64,000 bases of DNA from Planctomycetota bacterium (GCA_029260755.1 JAJDCQ010000039.1:1-64000), one strand, 5' to 3'; shown: positions 53,268-63,273, counted from the stretch's first letter. Notes: generated by a model not told the origin, from the letters alone. Made by a program: numbers and translations.

Positions 53268-54419
53268 CTATGCGTCGCTCTCGGGCATCGGCCGACCCGG
53301 CCGCACGGCGTCGAGGTCGATCGGCGCGTCGCGGCCAGCCACGAGCGCGGCGACCGCGGCGGCGGTCACCGCTGCGAGCAGGATGCCGTTCCGGAAGTGG
53401 CCGGTCGCGGCGATCAGCCCCGCGACGCCCGGCACCGGTCCGATGAACGGCAGCCGGTCCGGCGTGGCCGGGCGCAGGCCCGCGTAGGCGCGCGCGAAGA
53501 CCGCCCGGCCGAGGCTCGGGACGAGCTCGCCGGCGCGGCGGGCGAGCTCGCCGACGGTCTCGGTCGTCACCCGCTTGTCGAAGCCGACCCGCTCGACGGT
53601 CGAGCCGACGAGGACGCGTCCGTCGGGGCGCGGGATGACGTAGCGCTGGTCCTCGCCCATCACCATCGCGGCGAGGGGGCGCGCGACCGGCTCGGTCTCG
53701 ACGACGATCATCTGGCCGCGGGCGGGTTCGACCGGCAGGGGGTCGGTGCCGGGCAGGGCGCGGCTGAGCGCCCCGCTCCAGGCGCCGGCCGCGAGGATGA
53801 CGTGGTCGGCCTCGATGCGAAGGTCGCGCGCGGTCACGCCGCGGCAGACACCGTCGCGGACGTCGAACGCCTCGACGCTCGCCGACTCGTGGATGCGCGC
53901 GCCGCGCCGGGCGGCCGCGATCGCGAGGGCTCGGGTGACGCGCGTGTTCCGGACCTGGGCGATCCCCGGGAGATAGAGCGCGCCCTCGATCCGCGGGTTC
54001 TCGAGGCCCACCCGATCGCGGAGCCCGGCGCCGTCGAGCAGCTCCGCCGGCGTGTCGTGCTCGGCGAACCAGCTCGCCTGCCGGCGCAGCTCATCGAGCC
54101 CGCCCTCGCTCCCCCGCTCGACGACCGAGACGAGGCCGCCCTCGCGGTAGCCCGAGTCGACGCCGGTCTCCTCGAGGAGCGCGGCGCACAGGGCCGGCCA
54201 GCGGGCGAGGCTGGCCGACGCGAGGTGGGCGAGGGCGGGCGGGTAGGTCCAGGGATGGACGGGCGAGAGGATGCCGCCGGCGGCCCACGAGGCCTCGCGC
54301 CCGACCCGTCCCCGCTCGAGGACGATCACGGCCCGCCCGTCGCCGGCGAGCTCACGGGCGATCGCGAGGCCGATGATTCCGCCCCCGATGACGACGACGT
54401 CGGCCTTCTCCGTGGGCAT
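53268..54419 (-). CDS. thiO: Glycine oxidase (ThiO)-like FAD-dependent amine oxidase
   Basis: 383 residues from ATG 54419, preceded by GGAGGAG. It belongs to the DAO family: FAD-binding VVVIGGGIIGLAIARELA near the N-terminus, ERGRVGREASWAAGGILSP (the ThiO-type ASWAAGG signature), HVILAAGAWSG in the middle, and RPATPDRLPFIGPVPG...TGHFRNGILLAAVTA at the end, typical of ThiO. The known reaction oxidises glycine to iminoacetate for the thiazole of thiamine. No thiamine genes are next to it in this window, so a related D-amino acid or sarcosine oxidase role stays possible. Probably cytoplasmic or membrane-peripheral. Confidence 0.85.
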   Translation of the reverse strand: MPTEKADVVVIGGGIIGLAIARELAGDGRAVIVLERGRVGREASWAAGGILSPVHPWTYPPALAHLASASLARWPALCAALLEETGVDSGYREGGLVSVVERGSEGGLDELRRQASWFAEHDTPAELLDGAGLRDRVGLENPRIEGALYLPGIAQVRNTRVTRALAIAAARRGARIHESASVEAFDVRDGVCRGVTARDLRIEADHVILAAGAWSGALSRALPGTDPLPVEPARGQMIVVETEPVARPLAAMVMGEDQRYVIPRPDGRVLVGSTVERVGFDKRVTTETVGELARRAGELVPSLGRAVFARAYAGLRPATPDRLPFIGPVPGVAGLIAATGHFRNGILLAAVTAAAVAALVAGRDAPIDLDAVRPGRPMPESDA

Positions 54420-54546
54420 CGACTCCTCCGCAGCCCCGTTCCGAACCCTCGTGGCCCCACCGACGTGTGGGGCGGGCGGCCAGTATAGCCCTCGCCTTCC
54501 GGCCCGAGAACGCCGGGAGGCCGGTCGCCCCGCGCGAAGCCGGATC

Positions 54547-54575
54547 TTGCGTGCCCCGCCGGAGCGGCCTAAGAT
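54547..54575 (+). promoter_or_regulatory. Promoter of the small lipoprotein gene
   Basis: TTGCGT (54547-54552), a 17-base spacer, TAAGAT (54570-54575), about 20 bases before ATG 54597. Confidence 0.5.
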
Positions 54576-54596
54576 GCGATCTGACACACCCTTCGA

Positions 54597-55058
54597 ATGG
54601 AGCCCGCCGTGATCCAGCGCCTCGCCGTCGTCGCCGCCGTCGTCGCCCTCACCCTCACCGCCGGCGCCTGCCACACCCAGCACCCGCGCCGCGAGGGTCC
54701 GCCCGAGGGCCAGCTCGTCGCCGAGGAGACGCCCGAGGAGGGCGGTCCGGGGCCACGGATCATCCGCGATCTCGGGGACGGCCAGGCGATCGTCAACTTC
54801 TACGTGACCGGCTTCACCGAGTCCGACGGCGGCCCCCGCCTCGTCCGCCAGAAGCTCGAGGACACCCCGGGGATCGCGATCGCGATCTACGACGCTGGCG
54901 AAGGAGCGTGGCGCGTCCGCTACCAGAAGAGCCGCTACACCATCGAGGCGCTCGCGGCGAAGTTCCAGGAGATCGCCTGGGAGCAGCTCCGGGACGAGGT
55001 CGAGGTCCACTTCATGGAGGACCCCGACTCGCGGAGCGACCCGAACCCCCCGCGGTAG
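54597..55058 (+). CDS. Small hypothetical lipoprotein-like protein
   Basis: 153 residues from ATG 54597; GTG 54609, with GGAG 6 bases upstream, is an equally good start. The N-terminus is a hydrophobic signal (LAVVAAVVALTLTAGAC) with a cysteine at about 25 that may be lipidated, although AGAC is not a perfect lipobox. The mature part has a Pro/Glu-rich spacer and an alpha/beta domain (IIRDLGDGQAIVNFYVTGF, RYQKSRYTIEALAAKFQEIAWEQL). No family recognised. It lies alone, converging with the next gene. Confidence 0.7.
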   Translation: MEPAVIQRLAVVAAVVALTLTAGACHTQHPRREGPPEGQLVAEETPEEGGPGPRIIRDLGDGQAIVNFYVTGFTESDGGPRLVRQKLEDTPGIAIAIYDAGEGAWRVRYQKSRYTIEALAAKFQEIAWEQLRDEVEVHFMEDPDSRSDPNPPR

Positions 55059-55154
55059 TCGGGCCTTCGCCGTTCTGTTCCAGGAACGACGAGTCTCACG
55101 CAGAGAATGGGATGAGGAGCACCGCGACGCGTCGGCAATGGCTCGGCGACGCCC

Positions 55155-55342
55155 GAGTCAATCCGTGAAATCCGCGAAATCCGCGGTTCCACTCTCTCGA
55201 GCGCTGAAACGAACGAGAACCGCGGACTGTTGGATTGACTGGACTGCGCGCGGCAGGCGGGCGCCCAGTCCATTGCCCACGCCCCACGCTCCCGTTCCAC
55301 GAACGACAAGTCTCACGCAAGAGCGCAGAGACGCGGGTTGAG
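55155..55342. repeat. CCGCGGAT-type inverted repeat (family C, copy 3) with a family B remnant
   Basis: The left arm 55155-55191 (AATCCGTGAAATCCGCG units ending CCGCGGTTCC) is matched by GAACCGCGGACTGTTGGATTG at about 55216-55236. Then AGTCTCACGCAAGAGCGCAG at about 55309-55328 looks like a degraded family B arm. These fill the gap between convergent genes. Confidence 0.65.
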
Positions 55343-55349
55343 CGAGACG

Positions 55350-56471
55350 TCAGTCCGCCCGCGGGGCCAGCGCCTCGGTCACCGTCGCCATGATCGGCTT
55401 CAGGTCCCGCCCCTCGCGGTTCGCCAGGATCGCCACCGCGAAGCCGCGATCCGGGTAGCGGTGGAGCAGGGCGCACGCGCCGATGCTCCCGCCCGAGTGC
55501 CCGACGAGGCGCCATCGCTCCCCGCGTCCGGCGACCTCGCGTCGAGCGACGACCCAGCCCAGCCCGAACCGGATCTCGCTTCCGTCGGCGAGCCGATGGC
55601 GCGTGAGCATCGTCTCGATCGTCTCGGGTCGGAGGAGCCTTCCGCGGGCGTGGGCAATGTGGAACCGGGCGAGGTCCTCGACGGTGGAGGTGATTCCTCC
55701 GCCGGCGTACTTGTTCGAGAGGTCGACGTAGGGCGCGTTGATGAGCTTTCCGTCCCCGTCGACCCGGTAGTGGCCCGCCCGCCCCGTCTGGACGGTCGCC
55801 TTGTCCTCGAGGGCGGTCGCGTTCATCCACGCCGGCGCGTAGACCCGCCGGCGCATGTACTCGCCGATCGGCTCGCCTGACGCCCGCTCGACCACGTTCG
55901 CGACGACGTTGAAGCCGAACGTCGAGTAGCTGAACTTGCTCCCCGGCTCGAACAGGAGCGGGTCGTCCTTCCAGATCTCGAGCGGACCGATCAGGTCCTC
56001 GTAGCGTCGCGCGCTCAGGAATTCCGACGGGTCGCCGTAGTGACGGATCCCGGAGGTGTGGGTGAGCAGGTGCCGGACCCGGATCGGCCAGCGCTTCTCG
56101 GGGAGCTCGGGGACGAACTTCCGGACGTCGTCGTCGAGGTCGACGAGCCCCCGCTCGTGGAGCTGCATGAGCGCCGTCGCCACGACCGGCTTGCTGATGC
56201 TCCCGATCCGGTAGACGGTCGATCCGGTCGCGCGCACCCCGCTCTCGAGGTCGGCGACGCCGAAGCCCTCGGACCAGACGAGCTGGTCGTCGACGACGAC
56301 GGCGATGCTCAGGCCGGGGATCTCCTGCCTCTTCCGCTCCGTCTCGACGGCCTCGCGCACGGGGGCGAGGCGACGGTCGTCGGCGACCTGGGCGTTCGCG
56401 CTCTGCGGACCGACGGTGAGGGCGACGATCGAGAAGGCGAGCACGAGGACGGGAGGCGGGATCGAGCGCAT
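55350..56471 (-). CDS. Exported class C beta-lactamase-like serine hydrolase
   Basis: 373 residues with a signal peptide (VLVLAFSIVALTVGPQSANA). The fold is that of the beta-lactamase/penicillin-binding-protein class C family: S91-I-S-K94 (catalytic Ser and Lys), Y182-S-T in the place of Y-x-N, LLTHTSGI at about 135-142, GGGITSTVEDLARF, and HSGGSIG near 325 for the H/K-x-G motif. Members hydrolyse peptides, D-amino acid bonds or esters and are often not true lactamases. It acts in the periplasm or outside. A 246-base divergent gap separates it from the metalloprotease gene. Confidence 0.85.
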   Translation of the reverse strand: MRSIPPPVLVLAFSIVALTVGPQSANAQVADDRRLAPVREAVETERKRQEIPGLSIAVVVDDQLVWSEGFGVADLESGVRATGSTVYRIGSISKPVVATALMQLHERGLVDLDDDVRKFVPELPEKRWPIRVRHLLTHTSGIRHYGDPSEFLSARRYEDLIGPLEIWKDDPLLFEPGSKFSYSTFGFNVVANVVERASGEPIGEYMRRRVYAPAWMNATALEDKATVQTGRAGHYRVDGDGKLINAPYVDLSNKYAGGGITSTVEDLARFHIAHARGRLLRPETIETMLTRHRLADGSEIRFGLGWVVARREVAGRGERWRLVGHSGGSIGACALLHRYPDRGFAVAILANREGRDLKPIMATVTEALAPRAD

Positions 56472-56717
56472 GGTCGGGGCTCTCCTGGCGGGCGGGGGCT
56501 TGGGTCGAGCTTGCCCAAGGGCCCACGTCGATGCCAGCGGGAGCGGACACGCGAGCGGGGCGAGATGTCCCAGGCTCGCCGACGAGTCGTCGCAGGATGC
56601 CCCGCCTCGATGCGGTTGCGGTCGTTGAAGTATCGATATTGGAGTCTCTTACATCGCTTCGTGTCTCGGCACGGCTCTTGAGTAGGGACCCCCAGGAAGA
56701 GAGGGGAGAACGACTCG

Positions 56718-59700
56718 ATGAGCCTCACGAAGCTCCGCACCCATGGCTGGTTCTTGCTCCCGATCATCGTCGGCCTGGCCACCCTCCCGTTGATGTCCGG
56801 GGACTCGACGGCCCCGAGCGAACGGGCCGCCGTGGTCGATGCGGCTCTGCCCGACGGGATCGGCGGTCCTCCGGCGCTCGGCGCCGTGACCCCCGACGAG
56901 GCGAGCGACGCCGCCGGCGTCGACCCGATCCCGCCGATGCCCGCGACGACGATCTCGCGCGATCCCCTCGCGGGGCGTCACCTCGGACCGACCCTCGATC
57001 GTCTGGTCGCGGCGCGCGCGCTCGAGGGCTCGGTCGCCGGCCCGGTGAACGTGCGGTGGGATGTCGGCACCGGCCTCCCGGAGCGGATCCGGTTCGCCGA
57101 AGGCGTCGCGTTGACCCGGATCGAGCCGGTCTCGGCCGCCCGGGAGCTCCTCGACCGCGTCGCGCCGCTCTACGACGGCGCGGTCGCCACGCTCGAGCAC
57201 CGCGGGACGACCCGCGCCGGTTCGCTCATCGTCGTCCGCTTCCGCCAGGAGATCGACGGGACGCCGGTGGTCGGCGCGAACGTGGTCGTCACGATCCACG
57301 CGAGCGCCGACGGTCGCCTGTCCGGCCGCACCGTCGCCGGGCGGGTTCACGCCGGTCTCCCCGACCGCGCGCCGCCCGTCCCCGCGCCGGTCCCCGACCC
57401 GGAGTCGTCCGTGCCTCCGCACGGCCTGCGCCCGGCCGCCGACTCCGAGCCGAGCGCCGTCGTGTGGATCCGGCCCGACGGGACCCTCGTCGGCGGGTGG
57501 CGCTTCGATCGCTGGCGCGACGGCTACCCCGAGCGCGTCGTGCAGGGCGCCGACGGGGCGGTGCTCCACCGCGTGCCCCTCTGGGCGGGGGGACACGCAC
57601 AGGCCTTCGTCTACCCGACGAACGAGGGCGCCGGGCGCCGCGCCTGGCAGCCGCTCCGCGACCTCTTCGTCCAGACGCCCCGCGGGACCGTCGTCACCGA
57701 CGGGTCCGGTCGTTTCCCCGGCCGGACCGCCCGCCTCGCGATCGGCCTCCGCGGGCCCTACGAGCGAGTCGTCGTGAACGGCGCCGCGGAGCACGCCTCC
57801 ACGACGACGGGCGCCCTCGAGCTCGACTATGCGACGGCCGATCCGCGGTTCGACGAGGCCAACGTCTTCCATCACCTCGTCGCGACCCGCCGCTGGCTCG
57901 CGCGGCACGCGGACCTCGTCGGGGACGCCCTCGACGAGCGCGGGCTCGCGATCGTGCGGCAGGGTGACTTCGCCAACGCCAACCAGATGTCCTGGCCCGC
58001 CTCGCTCGACGGAGAAGACTACGACTACGTCGTTCGCTTCGGAGTGCATCCGAACACGCTCTACTCCCGGTTCGGAACGACGGTCTCGCACGAGCGCGCC
58101 CACGCCGTCCTGTCCTCCCTCGGCGTCCGGTACGAGGGCGAGACTCCGATGGGAGTCCACGAGGGGTGGAGCGACTACATCGCCGCGGCGCGCACCGGTC
58201 TGGCGAGGCTGTCCTCCCGGGACCTCAGCGTCGTGAAGATCTGGCCCCAGGACGCAGACGGGGGCGAGGCGCACGCGGTCGGCTGGATCTTCGCCGGAGC
58301 GCTGTGGGATCTCCGCAGCATGGCGGGTGCCGAGTCGGTCGATCGCATCGCCCTGGCCGCGATCCCCGCGCTGGCCGGCGCGAGAGCCCCGATCGATGTC
58401 CGGGACGCCGTCCTCGACGCGGATGGACGTCTCTTCGGCGGACGCCACGCCGATGCGATCCGCGAGGCCTTCGTTCGCCACGGCATCGGTGACGACGAGG
58501 TCGGCTCGCCTCCTCGCCTGATCCTGGAGGAGACCTGGTGGGTGAAGCCCGGCGAGGAGGTCGAGCAGCTCGTCTACGCGTACGACCCCGACGGCGATGC
58601 GGTCGAGATCGGCTTCGATCGCGTCCCCGACTTCTTGACCCACGCGCCGATCCTCGGGACGAAGAACGAGGGCGTGAGCGCTCGGATGGCGCCGGGCGCC
58701 GCCGACGCCGGCTGGCACCAGCTCGTCATCACCGCTCAGGACGCCACCGGGCGGACCTCGTCGACCCTCGTCTCCATCGTCGTGGGTGACCACGATGCCG
58801 TGGCCGTCTCCCTCGCCGAGGCGACCGTCCGGATCGACCCCGGTCAGAGCAAGATCTTCTCGTGGGACGAGCTCGTGGCCTCCTCGGTGCGCGACCGGAT
58901 GCGCGAGAAGAAGGTGCTGAGCAACCGGATCATGGACGCGTCCGAGATCGACGCTCGGATCTCCCGCGACGGCCTCTTCGTCCGCGCCGCGCCCGAGCAG
59001 CGCGGCCGGTTTCGGGTCCGCATCGAGCACCATCTCGAGGGGCGCTGGTCACCCACGAGCGAGACGATCGTCACCGTCGAGGTGGGCGAGGGTCCGTTCA
59101 TCGAGCTCCGGCGCTTCGGGACGGACATCCTCTACCAGAAGAGCGAGCTCGCCGAGGTCGCCCTCGCCGTGCCAGCCGACGGGACGCTCGAGCTGGTCGC
59201 GAGCCTCGCCGAGGGCAGCGAGGAGGCGATGCTCTCGGTCGACCTCGGGCCAGGCGTCGATGTCGACGATGGGCGCTTCTCGTTCACGAAGCTCGCCTCG
59301 GAGCTCGCCACCAAGGTCGCCCGGCGCTTCAACCGCCAGGCGCCCCTCGATCTCGATGTCGCGCCCGGCGCTCTCAAGCTGACGTTCGACGGATCGAAGC
59401 TCGACCCGCTCGTCCGCCACGTCGTCACCATCCGCGCCCAGGAGGGCGACCGGGTGACGACCCGCGAGGTCGCCGTCGTCGTCCTGCCGAAGGTGAACCT
59501 CGTGCCGACCATCGAGGCGCAGACGACCGTCCGCCTGATCGGCGGCGGCGGCGTCGCCGACATCGTCGTGACCGACCCCGACCTCGACGAGCTGACGCTC
59601 CAGTGGCTCGACCTCCCCGGCGGCAGGGTCGACCTGAAGATCCTCGAGAGCGTGCCGGGGCTCATCCGCGCCCGCGCGACGTTCTACGGCGGGGAGCCGT

Positions 59701-59855
59701 TCGAGGCGGCCCTCTTCGTCACCGATGCGGGCGGCAACGCGACCTCGCATGTCTTCGATTTGGTCGGGCTCGATGGGAAGGGCGTCGATCGCTCCGGGGA
59801 TCGTGGGCCTCGGTCGAGCCTGGGCTTGATCGATGCGCTCCGAGGCGGGGACTAG
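56718..59855 (+). CDS. Exported M4/M36-like zinc metalloprotease with C-terminal Ig-like domains
   Basis: 1045 residues from ATG 56718 (GAGGGGAG upstream). A signal segment (WFLLPIIVGLATLPLMSG) is followed by an FTP/PepSY-like propeptide (about 95-230). The catalytic region carries HERAH (H458, E459, H462) and the third ligand motif HEGWSDY (E482, D486), as in gluzincins of families M4 and M36. From about 600 to the end there are beta-rich Ig/cadherin-like domains (YAYDPDGDAVEIGFDRVP, VSIVVGDHDAVAVSLAEA, VTDPDLDELTLQWLDLPGG). It should be secreted, with the propeptide as inhibitor and chaperone. Substrates unknown. Confidence 0.85.
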   Translation: MSLTKLRTHGWFLLPIIVGLATLPLMSGDSTAPSERAAVVDAALPDGIGGPPALGAVTPDEASDAAGVDPIPPMPATTISRDPLAGRHLGPTLDRLVAARALEGSVAGPVNVRWDVGTGLPERIRFAEGVALTRIEPVSAARELLDRVAPLYDGAVATLEHRGTTRAGSLIVVRFRQEIDGTPVVGANVVVTIHASADGRLSGRTVAGRVHAGLPDRAPPVPAPVPDPESSVPPHGLRPAADSEPSAVVWIRPDGTLVGGWRFDRWRDGYPERVVQGADGAVLHRVPLWAGGHAQAFVYPTNEGAGRRAWQPLRDLFVQTPRGTVVTDGSGRFPGRTARLAIGLRGPYERVVVNGAAEHASTTTGALELDYATADPRFDEANVFHHLVATRRWLARHADLVGDALDERGLAIVRQGDFANANQMSWPASLDGEDYDYVVRFGVHPNTLYSRFGTTVSHERAHAVLSSLGVRYEGETPMGVHEGWSDYIAAARTGLARLSSRDLSVVKIWPQDADGGEAHAVGWIFAGALWDLRSMAGAESVDRIALAAIPALAGARAPIDVRDAVLDADGRLFGGRHADAIREAFVRHGIGDDEVGSPPRLILEETWWVKPGEEVEQLVYAYDPDGDAVEIGFDRVPDFLTHAPILGTKNEGVSARMAPGAADAGWHQLVITAQDATGRTSSTLVSIVVGDHDAVAVSLAEATVRIDPGQSKIFSWDELVASSVRDRMREKKVLSNRIMDASEIDARISRDGLFVRAAPEQRGRFRVRIEHHLEGRWSPTSETIVTVEVGEGPFIELRRFGTDILYQKSELAEVALAVPADGTLELVASLAEGSEEAMLSVDLGPGVDVDDGRFSFTKLASELATKVARRFNRQAPLDLDVAPGALKLTFDGSKLDPLVRHVVTIRAQEGDRVTTREVAVVVLPKVNLVPTIEAQTTVRLIGGGGVADIVVTDPDLDELTLQWLDLPGGRVDLKILESVPGLIRARATFYGGEPFEAALFVTDAGGNATSHVFDLVGLDGKGVDRSGDRGPRSSLGLIDALRGGD

Positions 59856-59895
59856 CGCGCGCAAAGGCGCCGAGTCGGCTTCGCCGACGATTTTT

Positions 59896-59989
59896 CTCAC
59901 GCAAAGACGCAAAGGCGCCAAGGAGCTCCACCCGATCCGGAGCTCGGCTCGGAGCAACGACCCTTTGCGTCTTTGCGCCTTTGCGTGAG
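59896..59989. repeat. CGCAAAG-type inverted repeat (family B, copy 2)
   Basis: The left arm 59896-59923 (CTCACGCAAAGACGCAAAGG ...) and right arm 59962-59989 (CCTTTGCGTCTTTGCGCCTT ...) are imperfect inverses. An extra CGCAAAGGCGCC fragment lies just upstream. It separates convergent genes. Confidence 0.85.
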
Positions 59990-60032
59990 CTCTCTTCCGT
60001 CTGTTCCAGGAACGAGGAGCTGGCCCGGGGTC

Positions 60033-63000
60033 TCAGTCCGCGTCGAGCTGGAACACCAGGATCCGGCCGCGGCTCGTCCCGACCCAGAGGGTCAGCTCGT
60101 CGGTCGAGAGGCGGAGCCCGGTCACCTGGTAGCCGGCCTCCGAGAGGTCGATCGCGTCGAACGCCTCGCCGCTTCGCGCGTCGAAGAGCTCGATCCGCGT
60201 TCCGGCCGACGCGGCGATCCGGGTGAGGCCGACGGCGATCCGACAGGGCAGGCCCGCCGGCGGCGGCGTCCCGCGGGCGACCAGGCGGTCGGCCAGCTCG
60301 CCGGCCTCGTCGATCGTGCCGATCCGCACCGTCCCGTCGTCCTCGAGCAGGCCGACGCTCGCTCCGTCCGAGCCCGCCGCGAGCGCGCGGGCGCGGGCGG
60401 GTCGCGGACGGGAGGTTGCCTCGTCCCCGGCGCGGGTCGCGAGCTCCCACCCGTCTCGCGCGAGCGTGACGAGGCGGCCGTCGCGGAGGAAGGCGACGCC
60501 CGAGGTCACGGCGCCGGTGGGCTCGAGGACGGCGGCGCCGGTCGACTCGGACCACGCGACGAGGCGGCCGGCGTCGGAGACGGAGACGACGGTCTCGCCG
60601 TCGGGCGAGGTGACGATCGTGCGCGCGTAGGCGGGAACGCGGCGCCCGCGCGTTCGCTCGACGCTCTCGCCCGCGTGGGCGCCGTGGAGCACGGTGGCCT
60701 CGCGCGAGCCAGGGTCGACGCGGACGATCTGGCCGCTCTCGTCGCCGACGAGGGGGACGCCGCCCGGGCCGAGGGCGAACGCGGTCAGGCCACGCCCCAG
60801 GCCGAGCCCCTCGGGGCGGTCCGGCCCTCGCCACGCGACGACCGTCCGGCGCCCGCCCGACCAGAGGGTGCCGTCGCCGGTCACCGAGAGGCCGACGACC
60901 GGTCCGACGTGGCCGATCGACGGCGAGCGGGGCAGCTCGCGCCTCGTATCGAGCTGCCAGCGTCGAACGGTTCCGTCGTTCCCGGCGGTGATGGCGATCG
61001 ACCCCTCGGCGCTCATCGTCACCGCCTGGACCCACGTCCGATGGCCTTCCAGGCGCGCGACGGGCACCCCCGGACGGGTGAGGTCCCAGAGAAAGACCGG
61101 CCCGACGAAGCTGCCGGTCACCACGCGATCTCCGAGGATGGCGACCCCCCGGGTGCTCTGGCCGTCGCCGTCGAGGACGGTCGGCGTCGCGCCGGCGACG
61201 GTGCTCCACACCCGCGCGAGGCGGTCGCCGACCGGTCGGCCCGGCTCGCGATGCGGACCGGTGACGACGCGCGTCCCGTCGGTCGACATGGCGAGCTCGT
61301 GGACCGCCGCCGCGGTGCGCCCGGACCAGCTCGGCGCGGTGGGGGGGCGTTCGCCCTCGACGTCCCAGACGTGGAGCGCGCCGTCCCGCAGGCCGACCGA
61401 GGCGACGCGGGTGCCGTCGCCCGAGATCGCCAGCCCGGCGACGCGCTCGCCGTCGGCGTCGAAGCGGTGGACCAGGGTGAGCCGAACCCCGTCGTCGGCG
61501 AGGTCCCAGACGGCGACCTCGCCTCCGGCGGCGCTCACGACGCGGCGGCCGTCGGCGGCGATGTCGAGCCCGCTGACGATCGTCTCGTGCGCATCGACGC
61601 GGCTCTCCTCGCCCGACCCGAGGTCGTGAATGCGGAGGGAGCCGTCGGCGGTCCCGAGGATCACCCGCCGCCCGTCGGGGTCGATCACGCCGGCGAGGAT
61701 GTGGTCGTCGAAGTGGCGATGGAAGAGCTCCCGACCGCCGGGCGCCTCCCAGACGACCGCCTCCCCGAGCCAGGCCGTCGCGAGCACGCGGTCGGCCGTG
61801 CGCGAGACCGACACCGACGAGGCCATCCCGTTCACGAGCCACCCGTTCTGGCCGAGGATCCGGACGAGGCGGGTCCTCTTCGTCTCGATGAAGAACGGGG
61901 CGCCCCGCGGGTAGCCGAGGGGGAGGTCCCGCCAGTCGACGACCGGCGTGTGACGCGCTGGGGGATTCGGCGTTTCGGCGATCGCGGCGGTCGAGCCCGA
62001 CGTCGACGCGGCCGGGCCGGCGGCGCGCGGCGCGGCGCCGCGGGTGAAGGCGATCACGGAGACCGCGACGATCGCCACGAGGCCGAGGATCGCGCCGGCG
62101 ACCGCGACCGGGCTTCGTGACGGCGGCGCGTCGGGGGGCGGCGCCCGCCCCCTCGCCGGCGACGGCGAGGGCCGCGGCCGGGGCGAGCGCGGCGACGCGG
62201 GCGCGCCGGTCGCCGCGACGAACGCCGGCGGCGGCTCGGTCGGCGTGACCCGCGAGAGCTCGACCGGCGGCGGAGCGGGGCCGAGGCGCGTCCCGGCGAG
62301 GACCGTCTCGATGTCGGCGATCGCCTCGGTCGGGGTGGCGTACCGCTGCTCGCGATCGCGGGCGGCGAGACGCTGCACCACCTTGACGAAGCTCTCCGAG
62401 AGCTCGGGGACGAGCGTCCGCGGGTCGGGGAGCTCCTCGTTGATCTTCTTCGCGAGCAGGGCGACCGGCGTCCTGGCCTGGAAGGGACGCGTCGCCGTCG
62501 ACAGCTCGAAGAGCATCGTCCCGAGCGCGTAGAGGTCGGTCCGGATGTCGACGTCGTCGGCGTTCGCCTGCTCGGGCGACATGTAGTGGGGCGTCCCGAT
62601 GACGACGCCGGTCGAGGTGAGGCCGGTCGTGTCGGCGATCGACTCCCGCTTCACCAGGCCGAGGTCGGCCAGCTTGGGGACGCCCTCGGCCGTCACCAGG
62701 ATGTTCGCCGGCTTCACGTCGCGGTGGACGATCCCCTTGGCGTGGGCGTGCTCGAGCGCCCGGGCGACGGCGAGGGCGATCTCGAGGACGCGCCGCTCGG
62801 GCTGCCGGCCGTCGCGCTTGAGCATCACCTCGAGGTCGTCGCCCTCGATCAGCTCGAAGGCCGCGTAGGGGAGCTCCGTCTCGGCGTCGACGCCGGTGTC
62901 GATGATCCGGACGACGTTCGGGTGCTGGAGGGCCGCGGCCGCCTTCGCCTCCCGGAGGAAGCGCTCGGAGAAGACGCGGTCCGCCGCGCGCTCGGCCGAG

Positions 63001-63227
63001 AGGACCTTGAGGGCGACGACCCGCTCGAGGCCGGCCTGGCGGGCCCGGTAGACCTCACCCATCCCGCCCCGGCCAATGAAGTCGAGGATCTCGAACCCGC
63101 CGATCGCCCGCGGCAGGATCTGGGTCGCCTCGAGCTCCCCGAGCGCGTCGGGCGGCAGATCCTGGCGGAGGTCGCGCGCGGGGAGGTCGACCGTGTCCTG
63201 CTCGTCCCTCGGCGGCGGGTGATCCAT
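60033..63227 (-). CDS. Membrane Ser/Thr protein kinase with WD40 beta-propeller
   Basis: 1064 residues from ATG 63227. The kinase domain is about 43-310: GRGGMGEVYRA loop, K74 (VALK), HRDVKPAN with D170, DLG (D188) instead of DFG, and GTPHYMSPEQA. A Pro/Arg-rich linker and a membrane helix (about 372-396, VAGAILGLVAIVAVSVIAF) lead to WD40-type repeats from about 460 to the end (GRVLATAWLGEAVVWEAPGG, GSLRIHDLGSGE, VRRWQLDTRREL), enough for two propellers. The cytoplasmic kinase with an outer propeller suggests a receptor kinase. It lies 46 bases after the diguanylate cyclase gene and is probably co-transcribed. Confidence 0.9.
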   Translation of the reverse strand: MDHPPPRDEQDTVDLPARDLRQDLPPDALGELEATQILPRAIGGFEILDFIGRGGMGEVYRARQAGLERVVALKVLSAERAADRVFSERFLREAKAAAALQHPNVVRIIDTGVDAETELPYAAFELIEGDDLEVMLKRDGRQPERRVLEIALAVARALEHAHAKGIVHRDVKPANILVTAEGVPKLADLGLVKRESIADTTGLTSTGVVIGTPHYMSPEQANADDVDIRTDLYALGTMLFELSTATRPFQARTPVALLAKKINEELPDPRTLVPELSESFVKVVQRLAARDREQRYATPTEAIADIETVLAGTRLGPAPPPVELSRVTPTEPPPAFVAATGAPASPRSPRPRPSPSPARGRAPPPDAPPSRSPVAVAGAILGLVAIVAVSVIAFTRGAAPRAAGPAASTSGSTAAIAETPNPPARHTPVVDWRDLPLGYPRGAPFFIETKRTRLVRILGQNGWLVNGMASSVSVSRTADRVLATAWLGEAVVWEAPGGRELFHRHFDDHILAGVIDPDGRRVILGTADGSLRIHDLGSGEESRVDAHETIVSGLDIAADGRRVVSAAGGEVAVWDLADDGVRLTLVHRFDADGERVAGLAISGDGTRVASVGLRDGALHVWDVEGERPPTAPSWSGRTAAAVHELAMSTDGTRVVTGPHREPGRPVGDRLARVWSTVAGATPTVLDGDGQSTRGVAILGDRVVTGSFVGPVFLWDLTRPGVPVARLEGHRTWVQAVTMSAEGSIAITAGNDGTVRRWQLDTRRELPRSPSIGHVGPVVGLSVTGDGTLWSGGRRTVVAWRGPDRPEGLGLGRGLTAFALGPGGVPLVGDESGQIVRVDPGSREATVLHGAHAGESVERTRGRRVPAYARTIVTSPDGETVVSVSDAGRLVAWSESTGAAVLEPTGAVTSGVAFLRDGRLVTLARDGWELATRAGDEATSRPRPARARALAAGSDGASVGLLEDDGTVRIGTIDEAGELADRLVARGTPPPAGLPCRIAVGLTRIAASAGTRIELFDARSGEAFDAIDLSEAGYQVTGLRLSTDELTLWVGTSRGRILVFQLDAD

Positions 63228-63273
63228 GGCGACGGAGGTTCCGCGGGGAGGCGACGGGAGGGAGGGCCGGCGG

